Assembly (NCBI RefSeq): GCF_016195855.1
Contig: NZ_JACPYU010000002.1
Location: forward strand, 186,001-250,000
From: Aquabacterium sp.
GTDB taxonomy: Bacteria; Pseudomonadota; Gammaproteobacteria; Burkholderiales; Burkholderiaceae_C
DNA length: 64,000 nt
Direction: 5' to 3'
In this document: one piece after another, positions 9,144 through 16,855 of the stretch
Layout of the letters: the number at the start of each line of letters is the position of its first letter
How positions within the stretch are numbered: position 1 is the stretch's first letter
Program-made: the position numbers and the translations under genes
The notes under the pieces: model-generated
The model's input: the letters and a program-made list of their open reading frames with translations, nothing else
Told to the model about the DNA's origin: nothing
The model's database searches: none

Positions 9144-9961
9144 TCAAGGCTTTCACTGGAGCCCGACAGTGTAGTCGGGCGCCCCGTTTCACGTTGGTCG
9201 AGGCGATACACCCATATCGGGCGTGCGCCTTCCAAACTCAAGCGTGCATGCGGCTTCCAGGCCCGATCCCGGTCATCACGCGCTTCAAATTCCAGGCTCA
9301 CCAGCCAGCTGCCCGGGCGCATCTCGCGCCAGGCCTTGGCCATGGCGCGGGGCATGGTCTCGGGCCGCTGGAACAGGTAGACCAGGTCAAAGTCGGCCCA
9401 GCTTTGCGCCCACATGTCACCCTGGCGCACACGGGCCCAGGGGCAACGCAAGGCCGCCACCACGCGCCACAACCAGCTCCACTCGATGCCGTGGATGCGG
9501 GCCTGCGGGTAAGCGGCATGCAGCTCGACCAGGGCGTCGCCCATCCCGCAGCCGGCGTCCAGGATGCGGGCCGGTGCGGCCTCAGGTGAGGCGTCCGCCG
9601 GGGCCAGCGGCGCATGCTGCGGCAGCTCGCGCAGCGCGCCGCGCGGGGTCGGGAACACGGGCGCATCACGCCAGGCATGCACCGGGTAGGCCAGCAACAG
9701 CAAGGCCAGCGGCGCCAGCCACAACCAGGCGGGCAGGCCTGCGCCCTGCCCCAGCGCCAGCACGCTCAAGGGGAAGCCGGCGGCCACGAACGCACGCCGC
9801 CAGGTGGTCGAGGCCACAAAGGGCAACCAGGTGGCGCACACCCCCAGGGCCGTGGGCAGCATCAGCACGGCCCACAAAGGGGCCTGCACGGCCCGCAAGG
9901 CCAGCGCCAGGCCCCAGGCCAGGGCCCAGGTCAGCAAGGCCGGCAAAGGCCAGGTGCGCAT
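9140..9961 (-). CDS. Membrane-anchored class I SAM-dependent methyltransferase
   Basis: 273 residues. About 100 N-terminal residues form four hydrophobic segments rich in Leu, Ala and Trp. They are followed by a Rossmann methyltransferase domain with the SAM-binding motif I ILDAGCGMGDALVEL near residue 133, the acidic end of strand 2 (IHGIEWS) and FDLVYLFQRP. Substrate unknown. It starts 24 bp downstream of parB and overlaps the flavin reductase gene downstream, so the three genes may form one operon. The membrane-plus-methyltransferase arrangement is unusual for a gene next to parB. Confidence 0.8.
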   Translation of the reverse strand: MRTWPLPALLTWALAWGLALALRAVQAPLWAVLMLPTALGVCATWLPFVASTTWRRAFVAAGFPLSVLALGQGAGLPAWLWLAPLALLLLAYPVHAWRDAPVFPTPRGALRELPQHAPLAPADASPEAAPARILDAGCGMGDALVELHAAYPQARIHGIEWSWLWRVVAALRCPWARVRQGDMWAQSWADFDLVYLFQRPETMPRAMAKAWREMRPGSWLVSLEFEARDDRDRAWKPHARLSLEGARPIWVYRLDQRETGRPTTLSGSSESLE

Positions 9962-9985
9962 GCCTGGGTGCGTCCTCGTGGGGGC

Positions 9986-10888
9986 TTACTCGGCTGCGCC
10001 GCCGCGCAGCTTGTCGATCAGGCCATTGAGCTCGTCAAGGCTGCCGAACTGGATGGTGATCTCGCCTTGTTCGCCGCGCTTGGTCTTGCGCTTGACGTTG
10101 ATCTCGACCTGCGCGGTCAGGATGTCCGACAGCGCCTCTTCCAGGCGGACCAGATCGCGCGACTTCTCTGACTTGACGCGCAGCAGCGGGGCCTGGCGCC
10201 CGGCGCCCTGCACCTTGGCCACCAGCTTTTCAGCCTCGCGCACATTGAGCTTGCGGGCCACCACCTCGTTGGCGGTGGTGATCTGCACGGCCTTGTCCAG
10301 CGGCAGCAGCGCACGGGCATGGCCCATGTCGATGTCGCCGGCCATCAGCATGCCCTGCACGGGCTCGGCCAGGTTCAGCAGGCGCAGCAGGTTGGAGGCA
10401 GCACTGCGCGAGCGCCCCACGGCCTGCGCGGCCTGCTCGTGCGTCAGGCCGAACTCGCTGGTCAAGCGTTGCAGGCCCTGGGCCTCTTCCAGCGGGTTGA
10501 GGTCCTCGCGCTGGATGTTCTCGATCAGGGCCATGGCGGCGGCGGCTTCGTCCGGCACATCCTTGACCAGCACGGGCACCTCGGTGAGGCCGGCCAGCTT
10601 GGCCGCACGCGAGCGGCGTTCGCCCGCGATGATCTCGTACTTGCCGCCCCCGACGGGTCGCACCAGGATGGGCTGCATGATGCCCTGCGCCTTGATGCTC
10701 TCGGCCAGCTCGTACAAGGAGCCTTCGTCCATGCGCGTGCGCGGCTGGTACTTGCCCGTCTGCATCAGGTCCAGACGCAGGACGGACGGCGCACCGCCCT
10801 CCGGCGTGGCCGCAGGTTGATCGCTGAGTTTGGGGCCGAGCAGGGCCTCCAGGCCCATGCCCAGGCCTTTGGATTTTTTCGTCGCCAT
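9986..10888 (-). CDS. parB: Chromosome partitioning protein ParB
   Basis: CTP-dependent DNA clamp that loads at parS and, with ParA, segregates the replication origin. 300 residues. The N-terminal ParB/Spo0J domain contains the CTP-binding GERRSRAAKLAGL motif, then ENIQREDLNPLEEA and a helix-turn-helix (LTHEQAAQAVGRSRSAASNLLRLL). A Lys/Arg-rich C-terminal dimerisation region follows. ATG codons exist at 10897 and 10888; the second begins the usual MATKKSKGLG start. Its partner parA lies 3 kb away at 13932, not adjacent. Three parS sites lie in rsmG and mnmG. Confidence 0.95.
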   Translation of the reverse strand: MATKKSKGLGMGLEALLGPKLSDQPAATPEGGAPSVLRLDLMQTGKYQPRTRMDEGSLYELAESIKAQGIMQPILVRPVGGGKYEIIAGERRSRAAKLAGLTEVPVLVKDVPDEAAAAMALIENIQREDLNPLEEAQGLQRLTSEFGLTHEQAAQAVGRSRSAASNLLRLLNLAEPVQGMLMAGDIDMGHARALLPLDKAVQITTANEVVARKLNVREAEKLVAKVQGAGRQAPLLRVKSEKSRDLVRLEEALSDILTAQVEINVKRKTKRGEQGEITIQFGSLDELNGLIDKLRGGAAE

Positions 10889-10957
10889 GGGCGCCATTGT
10901 CCGTTGTTTAGCCGATGTTTCTACAATCCCTTGAACACCTGGATGGAGACGATCGGC

Positions 10958-12190
10958 ATGGCGCGCTTTTTACTGGCCTGGGAATTTGGCGACGGGCTGG
11001 GCCATGCAAGCCGCTTCAGGCCGCTGGCGCAAAGCCTGCGCCAGCGTGGCCACGAGGTCGACCTCATGCTGCGCGAGATCGTGCATGCCCGCAGCGTGCT
11101 GGGTGACCTGGGCCTGCGTGTGCTGCAAGCCCCCTTCTGGATGCACCAGACCGTGGGCGGGCCCCACCCCACCATCAGCCTCACCGAGATCCTGGTGGGC
11201 AATGGCTACCTGCAGGCCGATCACCTCGATGGCCTGGTGGAAGGCTGGCTGGCCGCGCTCGACCTGATCCGCCCCGACGTGCTGGTGGCCGACTACGCGC
11301 CCACGGCCACCATCGCCGCACGCATCAAGGGCATCCCGGTGGCCACGGTGGGGGGTGGCTTCTACCTGCCCCCTGACGCCTGCCCCCTGCCCCCGTTTCG
11401 CACCTGGGAGCCCATCGAGCCCGGCCGCATCGACTACTGGGAGCAACGCGTCACGAACACGGTCAACACCGTGCTGGCCCGCCATGGCGCGCCCGCCGTG
11501 CCCCGCCTGAGCGCCATCTTCCGTGGCGACAAGCCCCTGCTGTGCGGCTGGCCCGAGCTGGATCCCTATCAGCGTCATGACCAACGCCACGCCCTGCCCG
11601 CCGGCTCTGGCGAGGTCGACCCCGGGCTGGGCCCGACCTTCCTGAACGAAGGCGGCGAAGCACCGCAATGGCCCGAGGGCGATGGCCCCTGCGTGTTTGC
11701 CTATGTGCGCAGCACCCATGGCGACCTGCTGGCGCTGCTGCAGGCGCTGGACCAAGCGGGCTGCCGTACCCTGTGTTACCTGCCCGAAGTGGCCGCCGGG
11801 CGCCCCGCCCCGCTGGTCTCGCCGCGCATCCGTTATGCCGGCCGCCCTGTGGACCTGGCGCAAGCCCTGCCCCAGGCCAGCCTGCTGATCAGCCATGCCG
11901 GCGAAGCCACCCTGGCCCAGGCGCTGCTGGCGGGCGTGCCCATGCTCTTGCTGCCCACCCAGGCCGAGCAGTTCCTCAATGCCCAGGGCGTGGTGCAACT
12001 GGGCGCGGGGCTGAACGCGGCCACGCATGGCCAGCCCGTGCCCTATGCGCAGCTCCTGCACGCCTTGCTGCACACAGACAGCTACCGGGCCGCCGCACAG
12101 GCCATGGCCCACCGTTATCGTGACTTCCTGCCCAGCGCCTTGAACCAGACTTTGACAGCCGCCTGCGAGTCGCTGTTGAATGATCACTGA
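10958..12190 (+). CDS. GT1/MurG-like glycosyltransferase
   Basis: 410-residue glycosyltransferase of the GT-B fold. The N-terminus (MARFLLAWEFGDGLGHASRF) is the acceptor-side Rossmann start with the GxGH motif, and the C-terminal half has the nucleotide-sugar motif LISHAGEATLAQALLAGVPMLL followed by PTQAEQFLNA. No signal or membrane segment, so it probably acts in the cytosol on a lipid or small acceptor. The ATG at 10958 has GGAGA 8 nt upstream; the long upstream open frame is antisense to parB. It faces away from parB and, with the kinase gene downstream, separates parB from parA. Donor and acceptor cannot be told from the sequence. Confidence 0.85.
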   Translation: MARFLLAWEFGDGLGHASRFRPLAQSLRQRGHEVDLMLREIVHARSVLGDLGLRVLQAPFWMHQTVGGPHPTISLTEILVGNGYLQADHLDGLVEGWLAALDLIRPDVLVADYAPTATIAARIKGIPVATVGGGFYLPPDACPLPPFRTWEPIEPGRIDYWEQRVTNTVNTVLARHGAPAVPRLSAIFRGDKPLLCGWPELDPYQRHDQRHALPAGSGEVDPGLGPTFLNEGGEAPQWPEGDGPCVFAYVRSTHGDLLALLQALDQAGCRTLCYLPEVAAGRPAPLVSPRIRYAGRPVDLAQALPQASLLISHAGEATLAQALLAGVPMLLLPTQAEQFLNAQGVVQLGAGLNAATHGQPVPYAQLLHALLHTDSYRAAAQAMAHRYRDFLPSALNQTLTAACESLLNDH

Positions 12191-12255
12191 AATGGGCATC
12201 CTCAGGCCCCCCCCCTCACTACACGCCCTTGCCCGCCGGTCGATAACCCACAGAT

Positions 12256-13929
12256 ATGGACGCCACGCCTCCTACCCCGACGCCCGATGGCGACGATGCG
12301 CTTGCTGCACTGCAGCAAGAGTTGGCACAGACACGCGCCCAGCTGGCCAAGACCGAAAAACGCCTGAAAGCCCGCGAGGGCTTGCTCCAGGGCCTGAGCC
12401 GGCACATCCCGGGTGTGCTGTACAAGGTGGTGGTGCCGCCCGGCGGCGAAGCGCAACTGCACTACATCAGCGAGCGCGCGGCCGAGCTGTATGAGCTGGA
12501 CCCCCAAGCCACCGGCCTGGACTGGAGCGCCCATTACAAGCGCATCCACCCCGACGACCTCCCGATGGTCCTGCAACTCAGTCGCGAAGTGGCGGACGAG
12601 GAGGGGATGCTGCAGCAGTTCGAGTACCGCACCATCCTGCCCAAGAAGGGCCTGCGCTGGATGGCCGGCCAGGCCTTCGCTGCGCGCGAAGGGGCGGATG
12701 GCAGCACAGCCTGGTATGGCTATACGCAGGACGTGACCGAGCAGAAACTCTATGCAGAAGCCCTGATCACGGCCCAGACCGCCGAGCGGGCCAACCATGC
12801 CAAGAGCGAGTTCCTCTCCCGCATGAGCCACGAGCTGCGCACCCCGCTCAACGCCATCATCGGCTTTGCCCAGCTGCTGCAGATGGACCGCAGCAGCGTG
12901 TTCGGCGACGAGCAACGCCGCCGTGTCAACCTGATCGAAAAGGCCGGCCAGCACCTGCTGTCCATGCTGGGTGACGTGCTGGACCTCTCGCGCATCGAAG
13001 CCGGTGACCTGCCCCTGTCCATCGAAGCCCAGGACGTCGATCTCGTGGCCGACGACGCGCTCAGCATGGTCGGTGCGCAAGCCCGCCACAGCCAGATCCG
13101 CATCGACACGCATGGCGTGGGCAGCCACGTCTATGCGCAGGCGGACCGGGTGCGCTTGCGCCAGGTGCTGGTCAACCTGCTGAGCAATGCCATCAAGTAC
13201 AACCGCGCAGGCGGCACGGTGCAATTGCGCGCCCGCCGGGCCGGCAACGAGGTGCTCATCGAGGTGCAGGACAGCGGCATCGGCATGAGCCCTGAACAAC
13301 AGGCCCAGCTCTTCCAGCCTTTCAACCGCCTGGGCGTGGAGCAAAGCGGCATCGAGGGCACCGGCATCGGTCTGGTCATCGTGCACAAGCTGGTGTCGCT
13401 GATGGGCGGGCGTATCGAGGTAGAGAGCCAGGCTGGCACGGGCAGCTGCTTTCGCATTGTCCTGCCGGCGGCCGACAGCGAGCCCGAGCCCTCCGACCAG
13501 ATCCCGCTGTCCGATGGCGACCTGTTCGCCCGCCCCGCCACCATCCTGTACGCCGAGGACAACGAGGTCAACGTGGCCCTGGTGCACCAGGTCATCAAGC
13601 TGCGCCCGCACTGGCGCCTGCTGGTGGCCATGAACGGCAAGCGGGCCCTGGAGGTGGCACGCCGCCACCACCCCGACCTGATGCTGATCGACATGCACCT
13701 GGGCGACATGACCGGGCTGGAGCTGGCCGCCGCGCTGGACAGCGAAGACACCACACGTGACATCCCGCGGGTGGCGCTCTCAGCCGATGCCATGCCCGAC
13801 CGCATCCACGCGGCCAAGGCGCATGGCTTCAAGGCCTACCTGACCAAACCGCTGGACGTGATGGCGCTGCTGCGTTGCCTGGAAGAGGCGCTGCCCATGG
13901 ATGGGCCCGCTCTACCTGGCTCAAGCTGA
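12256..13929 (+). CDS. Hybrid sensor histidine kinase (coiled coil-PAS-HisKA-HATPase-REC)
   Basis: 557 residues: N-terminal coiled coil about 15-45, PAS domain about 50-165 (RIHPDDLPMV), HisKA with His192 in SHELRTPLNA, HATPase with NLLSNAIKYN and GTGIGL, and a receiver with Asp479 in LMLIDMHLGDM. Closely related in the catalytic part to the kinase at 6954. No output domain, so it probably passes phosphate to a separate Hpt or regulator. It begins 65 bp after the glycosyltransferase gene in the same direction and ends 2 bp before the convergent parA stop. Confidence 0.92.
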   Translation: MDATPPTPTPDGDDALAALQQELAQTRAQLAKTEKRLKAREGLLQGLSRHIPGVLYKVVVPPGGEAQLHYISERAAELYELDPQATGLDWSAHYKRIHPDDLPMVLQLSREVADEEGMLQQFEYRTILPKKGLRWMAGQAFAAREGADGSTAWYGYTQDVTEQKLYAEALITAQTAERANHAKSEFLSRMSHELRTPLNAIIGFAQLLQMDRSSVFGDEQRRRVNLIEKAGQHLLSMLGDVLDLSRIEAGDLPLSIEAQDVDLVADDALSMVGAQARHSQIRIDTHGVGSHVYAQADRVRLRQVLVNLLSNAIKYNRAGGTVQLRARRAGNEVLIEVQDSGIGMSPEQQAQLFQPFNRLGVEQSGIEGTGIGLVIVHKLVSLMGGRIEVESQAGTGSCFRIVLPAADSEPEPSDQIPLSDGDLFARPATILYAEDNEVNVALVHQVIKLRPHWRLLVAMNGKRALEVARRHHPDLMLIDMHLGDMTGLELAAALDSEDTTRDIPRVALSADAMPDRIHAAKAHGFKAYLTKPLDVMALLRCLEEALPMDGPALPGSS

Positions 13930-13931
13930 AG

Positions 13932-14762
13932 TCAGGCGTCTGCCGTGCCCGCGCTGGCCGACGACGCCACCTTCTTGGGCTTGCTGATCTTGATGTTCGG
14001 CGCCACGCGTTTGACCAGTTCGTGGGCAAAGCTGACAAAGGCTTGCGCGCCCTTGCTGGCCGGGTCGAACACCACGCCGGGCACGCCATAGCTGGGCGCC
14101 TCGGCCAGGCGCACATTGCGCGGGATCACCGCATCGAACACCTTGTCGCCGAAGTGGGTCTTGAGCTGTTCGCTCACCTGCTGCTGCAGGGTGATGCGCG
14201 GGTCGAACATCACACGCAACAGGCCGATGAGCTGCAGTTCGCGGTTCAGGTTGGCGTGCACCTGCTTGACCGTGTTGACCAGGTCGGTGAGGCCTTCCAG
14301 CGCGAAGTACTCGCACTGCATGGGCACGATCACGCCATGGGCACAGGTCAGGCCGTTCAAGGTCAGCAGGCTCAGGGAGGGCGGGCAATCGATCAGCACA
14401 AAGTCGTAATCGTTGGCCGCCGCCTCGATGGCCGACTTCAGCCGGCGGTCACGCCGCTCCAGCGTCACCAGCTCGATCTCGGCGCCCGCCAACTCGCGGT
14501 TGGCGCCCAGCACGTCATAGCCGCCCTTGGGGCTGCGCGCGCGCGCATCGGCAATCGACACTTCTTCCAGCAGCACCTCGTACACGCTGTGCGGCAAGGT
14601 GCGCTTGTCCACACCCGAGCCCATGGTGGCATTGCCTTGCGGGTCCAGGTCCACGATCAGCACGCGCTGCCCGATCTGGGCCAGACCGGCAGCCAGGTTG
14701 ACCGTGGTGGTGGTTTTGCCCACCCCGCCCTTTTGGTTAGCAATACAGAAGATGTGCGGCAT
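13932..14762 (-). CDS. parA: Chromosome partitioning ATPase ParA
   Basis: Deviant Walker ATPase that binds DNA non-specifically and moves ParB-parS complexes. 276 residues, with the deviant Walker A KGGVGKTTT near residue 11, switch I (VDLDPQGNAT) and Walker B DFVLIDCPPSL. The C-terminus is extended and rich in Ala, Ser and Lys. It is a chromosomal Soj-type protein without an N-terminal DNA-binding domain. It follows the rsmG/basic secreted-protein genes and is cut off from parB by two plus-strand genes. Confidence 0.95.
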   Translation of the reverse strand: MPHIFCIANQKGGVGKTTTTVNLAAGLAQIGQRVLIVDLDPQGNATMGSGVDKRTLPHSVYEVLLEEVSIADARARSPKGGYDVLGANRELAGAEIELVTLERRDRRLKSAIEAAANDYDFVLIDCPPSLSLLTLNGLTCAHGVIVPMQCEYFALEGLTDLVNTVKQVHANLNRELQLIGLLRVMFDPRITLQQQVSEQLKTHFGDKVFDAVIPRNVRLAEAPSYGVPGVVFDPASKGAQAFVSFAHELVKRVAPNIKISKPKKVASSASAGTADA

Positions 14763-14791
14763 GGCTTGATTATCTCAGCCGTGATCCGGGA

Positions 14792-15733
14792 TCAGGCATG
14801 GGGGTGCTGGCGGCGCACGGGCTTTTTGGCCACAGGTGCGGAGGCCTTGGCCGCTGCAGTGTGGGCATGGCGGGTCTTGCTGGCCGCGGTGGCCTGCTTC
14901 AGGTGGGCGGGTTTGCGGGCCTGATGGGGCGGCTGCGCACCGGCCTGCGTGCCTGCAGCCGGTGTGCCTGCGGGCAGGCCGTGGGTCGTCATCGGCTGCT
15001 TGTGGCGCCGGGCCACGCGCCCCGCTGTGCCCACCGAGGTCGACGCGCCCTGCTTGCCGGACGCGGCAGGCTTCTTCAAGCGATGCTTGGTGGCCACCGC
15101 ATCGGGTGCCACGTGCTGCCCTGCGACCTGGCCGACAGCTTGCCCTTGTGGTGCGCCGTGTCGTGTGCCCGCGCCTTTGCTGCCTTTATGGCGCGCATCC
15201 TTGGGCTCTACCGACGAGGCCTTCTGGCCCGCATGGTGCGGCTTGCCCTTGGTCTTGCGCTCATGCGGCCGGGGCTGGGTCTCGTTCGTTTTCTTCACGC
15301 CACGGGTGCGGTCCACATGCTGCCGGGGCGGTGTGGCCACGGGTGCGGTGGCGTCCTGACTTGGTTGGGCATGCTCGGCGCGCTGGGCCTGACGCGTGGC
15401 ACGACCAGAGGCTGCAGGCGCCTTCACCTGCTCGGACTCCGGCGTCAACAAGGGCTCGTTGGGGTTGACCGGCGGGGGCACTTGCCTGGCGGTCGAGGTC
15501 AGTGGCTGTTGCCCGGCGGGGCGCAAGGCCACGGCCGCGGGGTCGGTGGCCACGCGGCCCGTCACCGGTGCGGGCCGCACTTGAGGCAAGGTCTGAGGCA
15601 ACGCGCCCGGCCCGCCAGAGGCATCACGTGTCGCACCACCCGTCACCCCACTGGTCGTCTGAGCCTGGCTCGCTGCGCCCCAAACCAACAAGGCGGCGGT
15701 CAGCGCGATCCTCTTCCAAACTCGAACGCTCAT
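14792..15733 (-). CDS. Secreted basic low-complexity protein, unknown function
   Basis: 313 residues. The N-terminus (MSVRVWKRIALTAALLVWG, then AASQAQ) is a Sec signal peptide. The rest is low complexity, rich in Ala, Pro, Lys, His, Gln and Thr, with no recognisable fold and a very basic, His-rich C-terminus. The ATG at 15733 has AGGAG 8 nt upstream, which supports translation; the longer upstream frame overlaps rsmG and was rejected. The gene lies between rsmG and parA. I do not recognise the family. It could be an envelope or nucleic-acid-binding protein, but nothing in the sequence decides this. Confidence 0.6.
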   Translation of the reverse strand: MSVRVWKRIALTAALLVWGAASQAQTTSGVTGGATRDASGGPGALPQTLPQVRPAPVTGRVATDPAAVALRPAGQQPLTSTARQVPPPVNPNEPLLTPESEQVKAPAASGRATRQAQRAEHAQPSQDATAPVATPPRQHVDRTRGVKKTNETQPRPHERKTKGKPHHAGQKASSVEPKDARHKGSKGAGTRHGAPQGQAVGQVAGQHVAPDAVATKHRLKKPAASGKQGASTSVGTAGRVARRHKQPMTTHGLPAGTPAAGTQAGAQPPHQARKPAHLKQATAASKTRHAHTAAAKASAPVAKKPVRRQHPHA

Positions 15734-15905
15734 CTGTCTGTCTCCTGCAAAGGCCATGTGGAATGGATGTTCAATACTTGAGCATCTCATGCGGTTGACG
15801 GGAGATGCACGAGGCGCATCAAGAAAGTTGGGTGCGCTGTGGCTTGGATTCAACCAATCGCCGCCCCGACGCAGCCCCAACTCGGCCCAGAATTCAGCCC
15901 AAACC

Positions 15906-16736
15906 TCAGCCCGGAACACCACCTTGAGGCCGCATCCAGACCAGGCAGCGGTCGGCATCCAGCCCTGGCACCTGCAGTTGTTCCACGTGAAACACATCGA
16001 TGTCAGCGGGCAACTGCGCCAGTTCTTCATCCGGATGCTTGCCCTTCATGGCCATCCACTCCGCCCCCTCCGCCAGGATGGCCCGCGTCAGGGACACGAA
16101 ATCCACCAACGAGGCAAACGCCCGCGAGGTGATCAGGTCGTAGCGCCCCTTGAGTTGCTCGACCCGCGCGTGCTCGCCACGCAGATTGGGCAAGCGCAAC
16201 TCGGCGGCCACCTGGCGGATGAAAGCCGCCTTCTTGCCCACCGTGTCGACACAACTGACCTGGACATCCGGGCAGCAGATCGCCAGCACCACACCGGGCA
16301 GGCCGCCGCCGCTGCCCACATCCAGCAGCTTGATCGGGCCCGCATCGGCCGCCCTGCCCGCTCGCACCGTGTCCAGATGGCGGGCCAAAGGCGCCAGCAC
16401 CGCCAGGCAATCCGTCAGGTGATGCGTGAGCATGTCCTGCGGATCACGCAGGGCCGTGAGGTTGAAGGTGCTGTTCCAGTGCGCCAGCATCACCATGTAG
16501 GCGGCCAGTTTTTGCACCTGCTCGGCACCCACGCCCGCCACGGGCAAGGTCAGTTGCGCCAACACCGGCGGCAGGGCCGCCTCCCACTGCGCCTGCGACC
16601 AGACCTCAACGGCTGGCCGGGGTGCAGGCTTGTGCACCGGTTTGCTCGCGGGCTTGGCCGCCCCCGCCCCGTGCAAGAGGTGCAGGCCAGACGAATAAGC
16701 CCCGCGCTGCGGGCCCCGCTTGTGATGAGATGCCAT
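15906..16736 (-). CDS. rsmG: 16S rRNA (guanine527-N7)-methyltransferase RsmG
   Basis: Methylates G527 of 16S rRNA. 276 residues, longer than the usual roughly 210 because of a basic N-terminal extension of about 50 residues (MASHHKRGPQRGAY onward) before the conserved part. The SAM-binding motif LLDVGSGGGLPGVVLAI, the VDTVGKKAAF segment and DLITSRAFASL are all present. The ATG at 16736 was preferred because GGAG lies about 5 nt upstream. Downstream of mnmG in the same direction, the classical gidA-gidB order. A near-perfect parS site lies inside the 3' part of the gene. Confidence 0.93.
   Translation of the reverse strand: MASHHKRGPQRGAYSSGLHLLHGAGAAKPASKPVHKPAPRPAVEVWSQAQWEAALPPVLAQLTLPVAGVGAEQVQKLAAYMVMLAHWNSTFNLTALRDPQDMLTHHLTDCLAVLAPLARHLDTVRAGRAADAGPIKLLDVGSGGGLPGVVLAICCPDVQVSCVDTVGKKAAFIRQVAAELRLPNLRGEHARVEQLKGRYDLITSRAFASLVDFVSLTRAILAEGAEWMAMKGKHPDEELAQLPADIDVFHVEQLQVPGLDADRCLVWMRPQGGVPG
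15979..15994. other. parS site (one mismatch) inside rsmG
   Basis: TGTTCCACGTGAAACA matches the conserved bacterial parS palindrome TGTTTCACGTGAAACA except at the fifth base. ParB nucleates here. It lies within the coding region near the rsmG 3' end. Confidence 0.85.
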
Positions 16737-16855
16737 CCCCACTCCAGAAAAACAGCAGTGGCCGCACACCATCGGCGTACAGCCACTGACTCAAAAACCC
16801 TTGCGGTGTTCAGCCGAGCTCGGCCGGATCAAGCCCAGATCAAACCCATAGGCGA

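Noticed and set aside
10319..10957. N-terminal extension of the glycosyltransferase frame
   Set aside because: Antisense to parB; the ATG at 10958 has a ribosome site and starts a typical GT-B fold.
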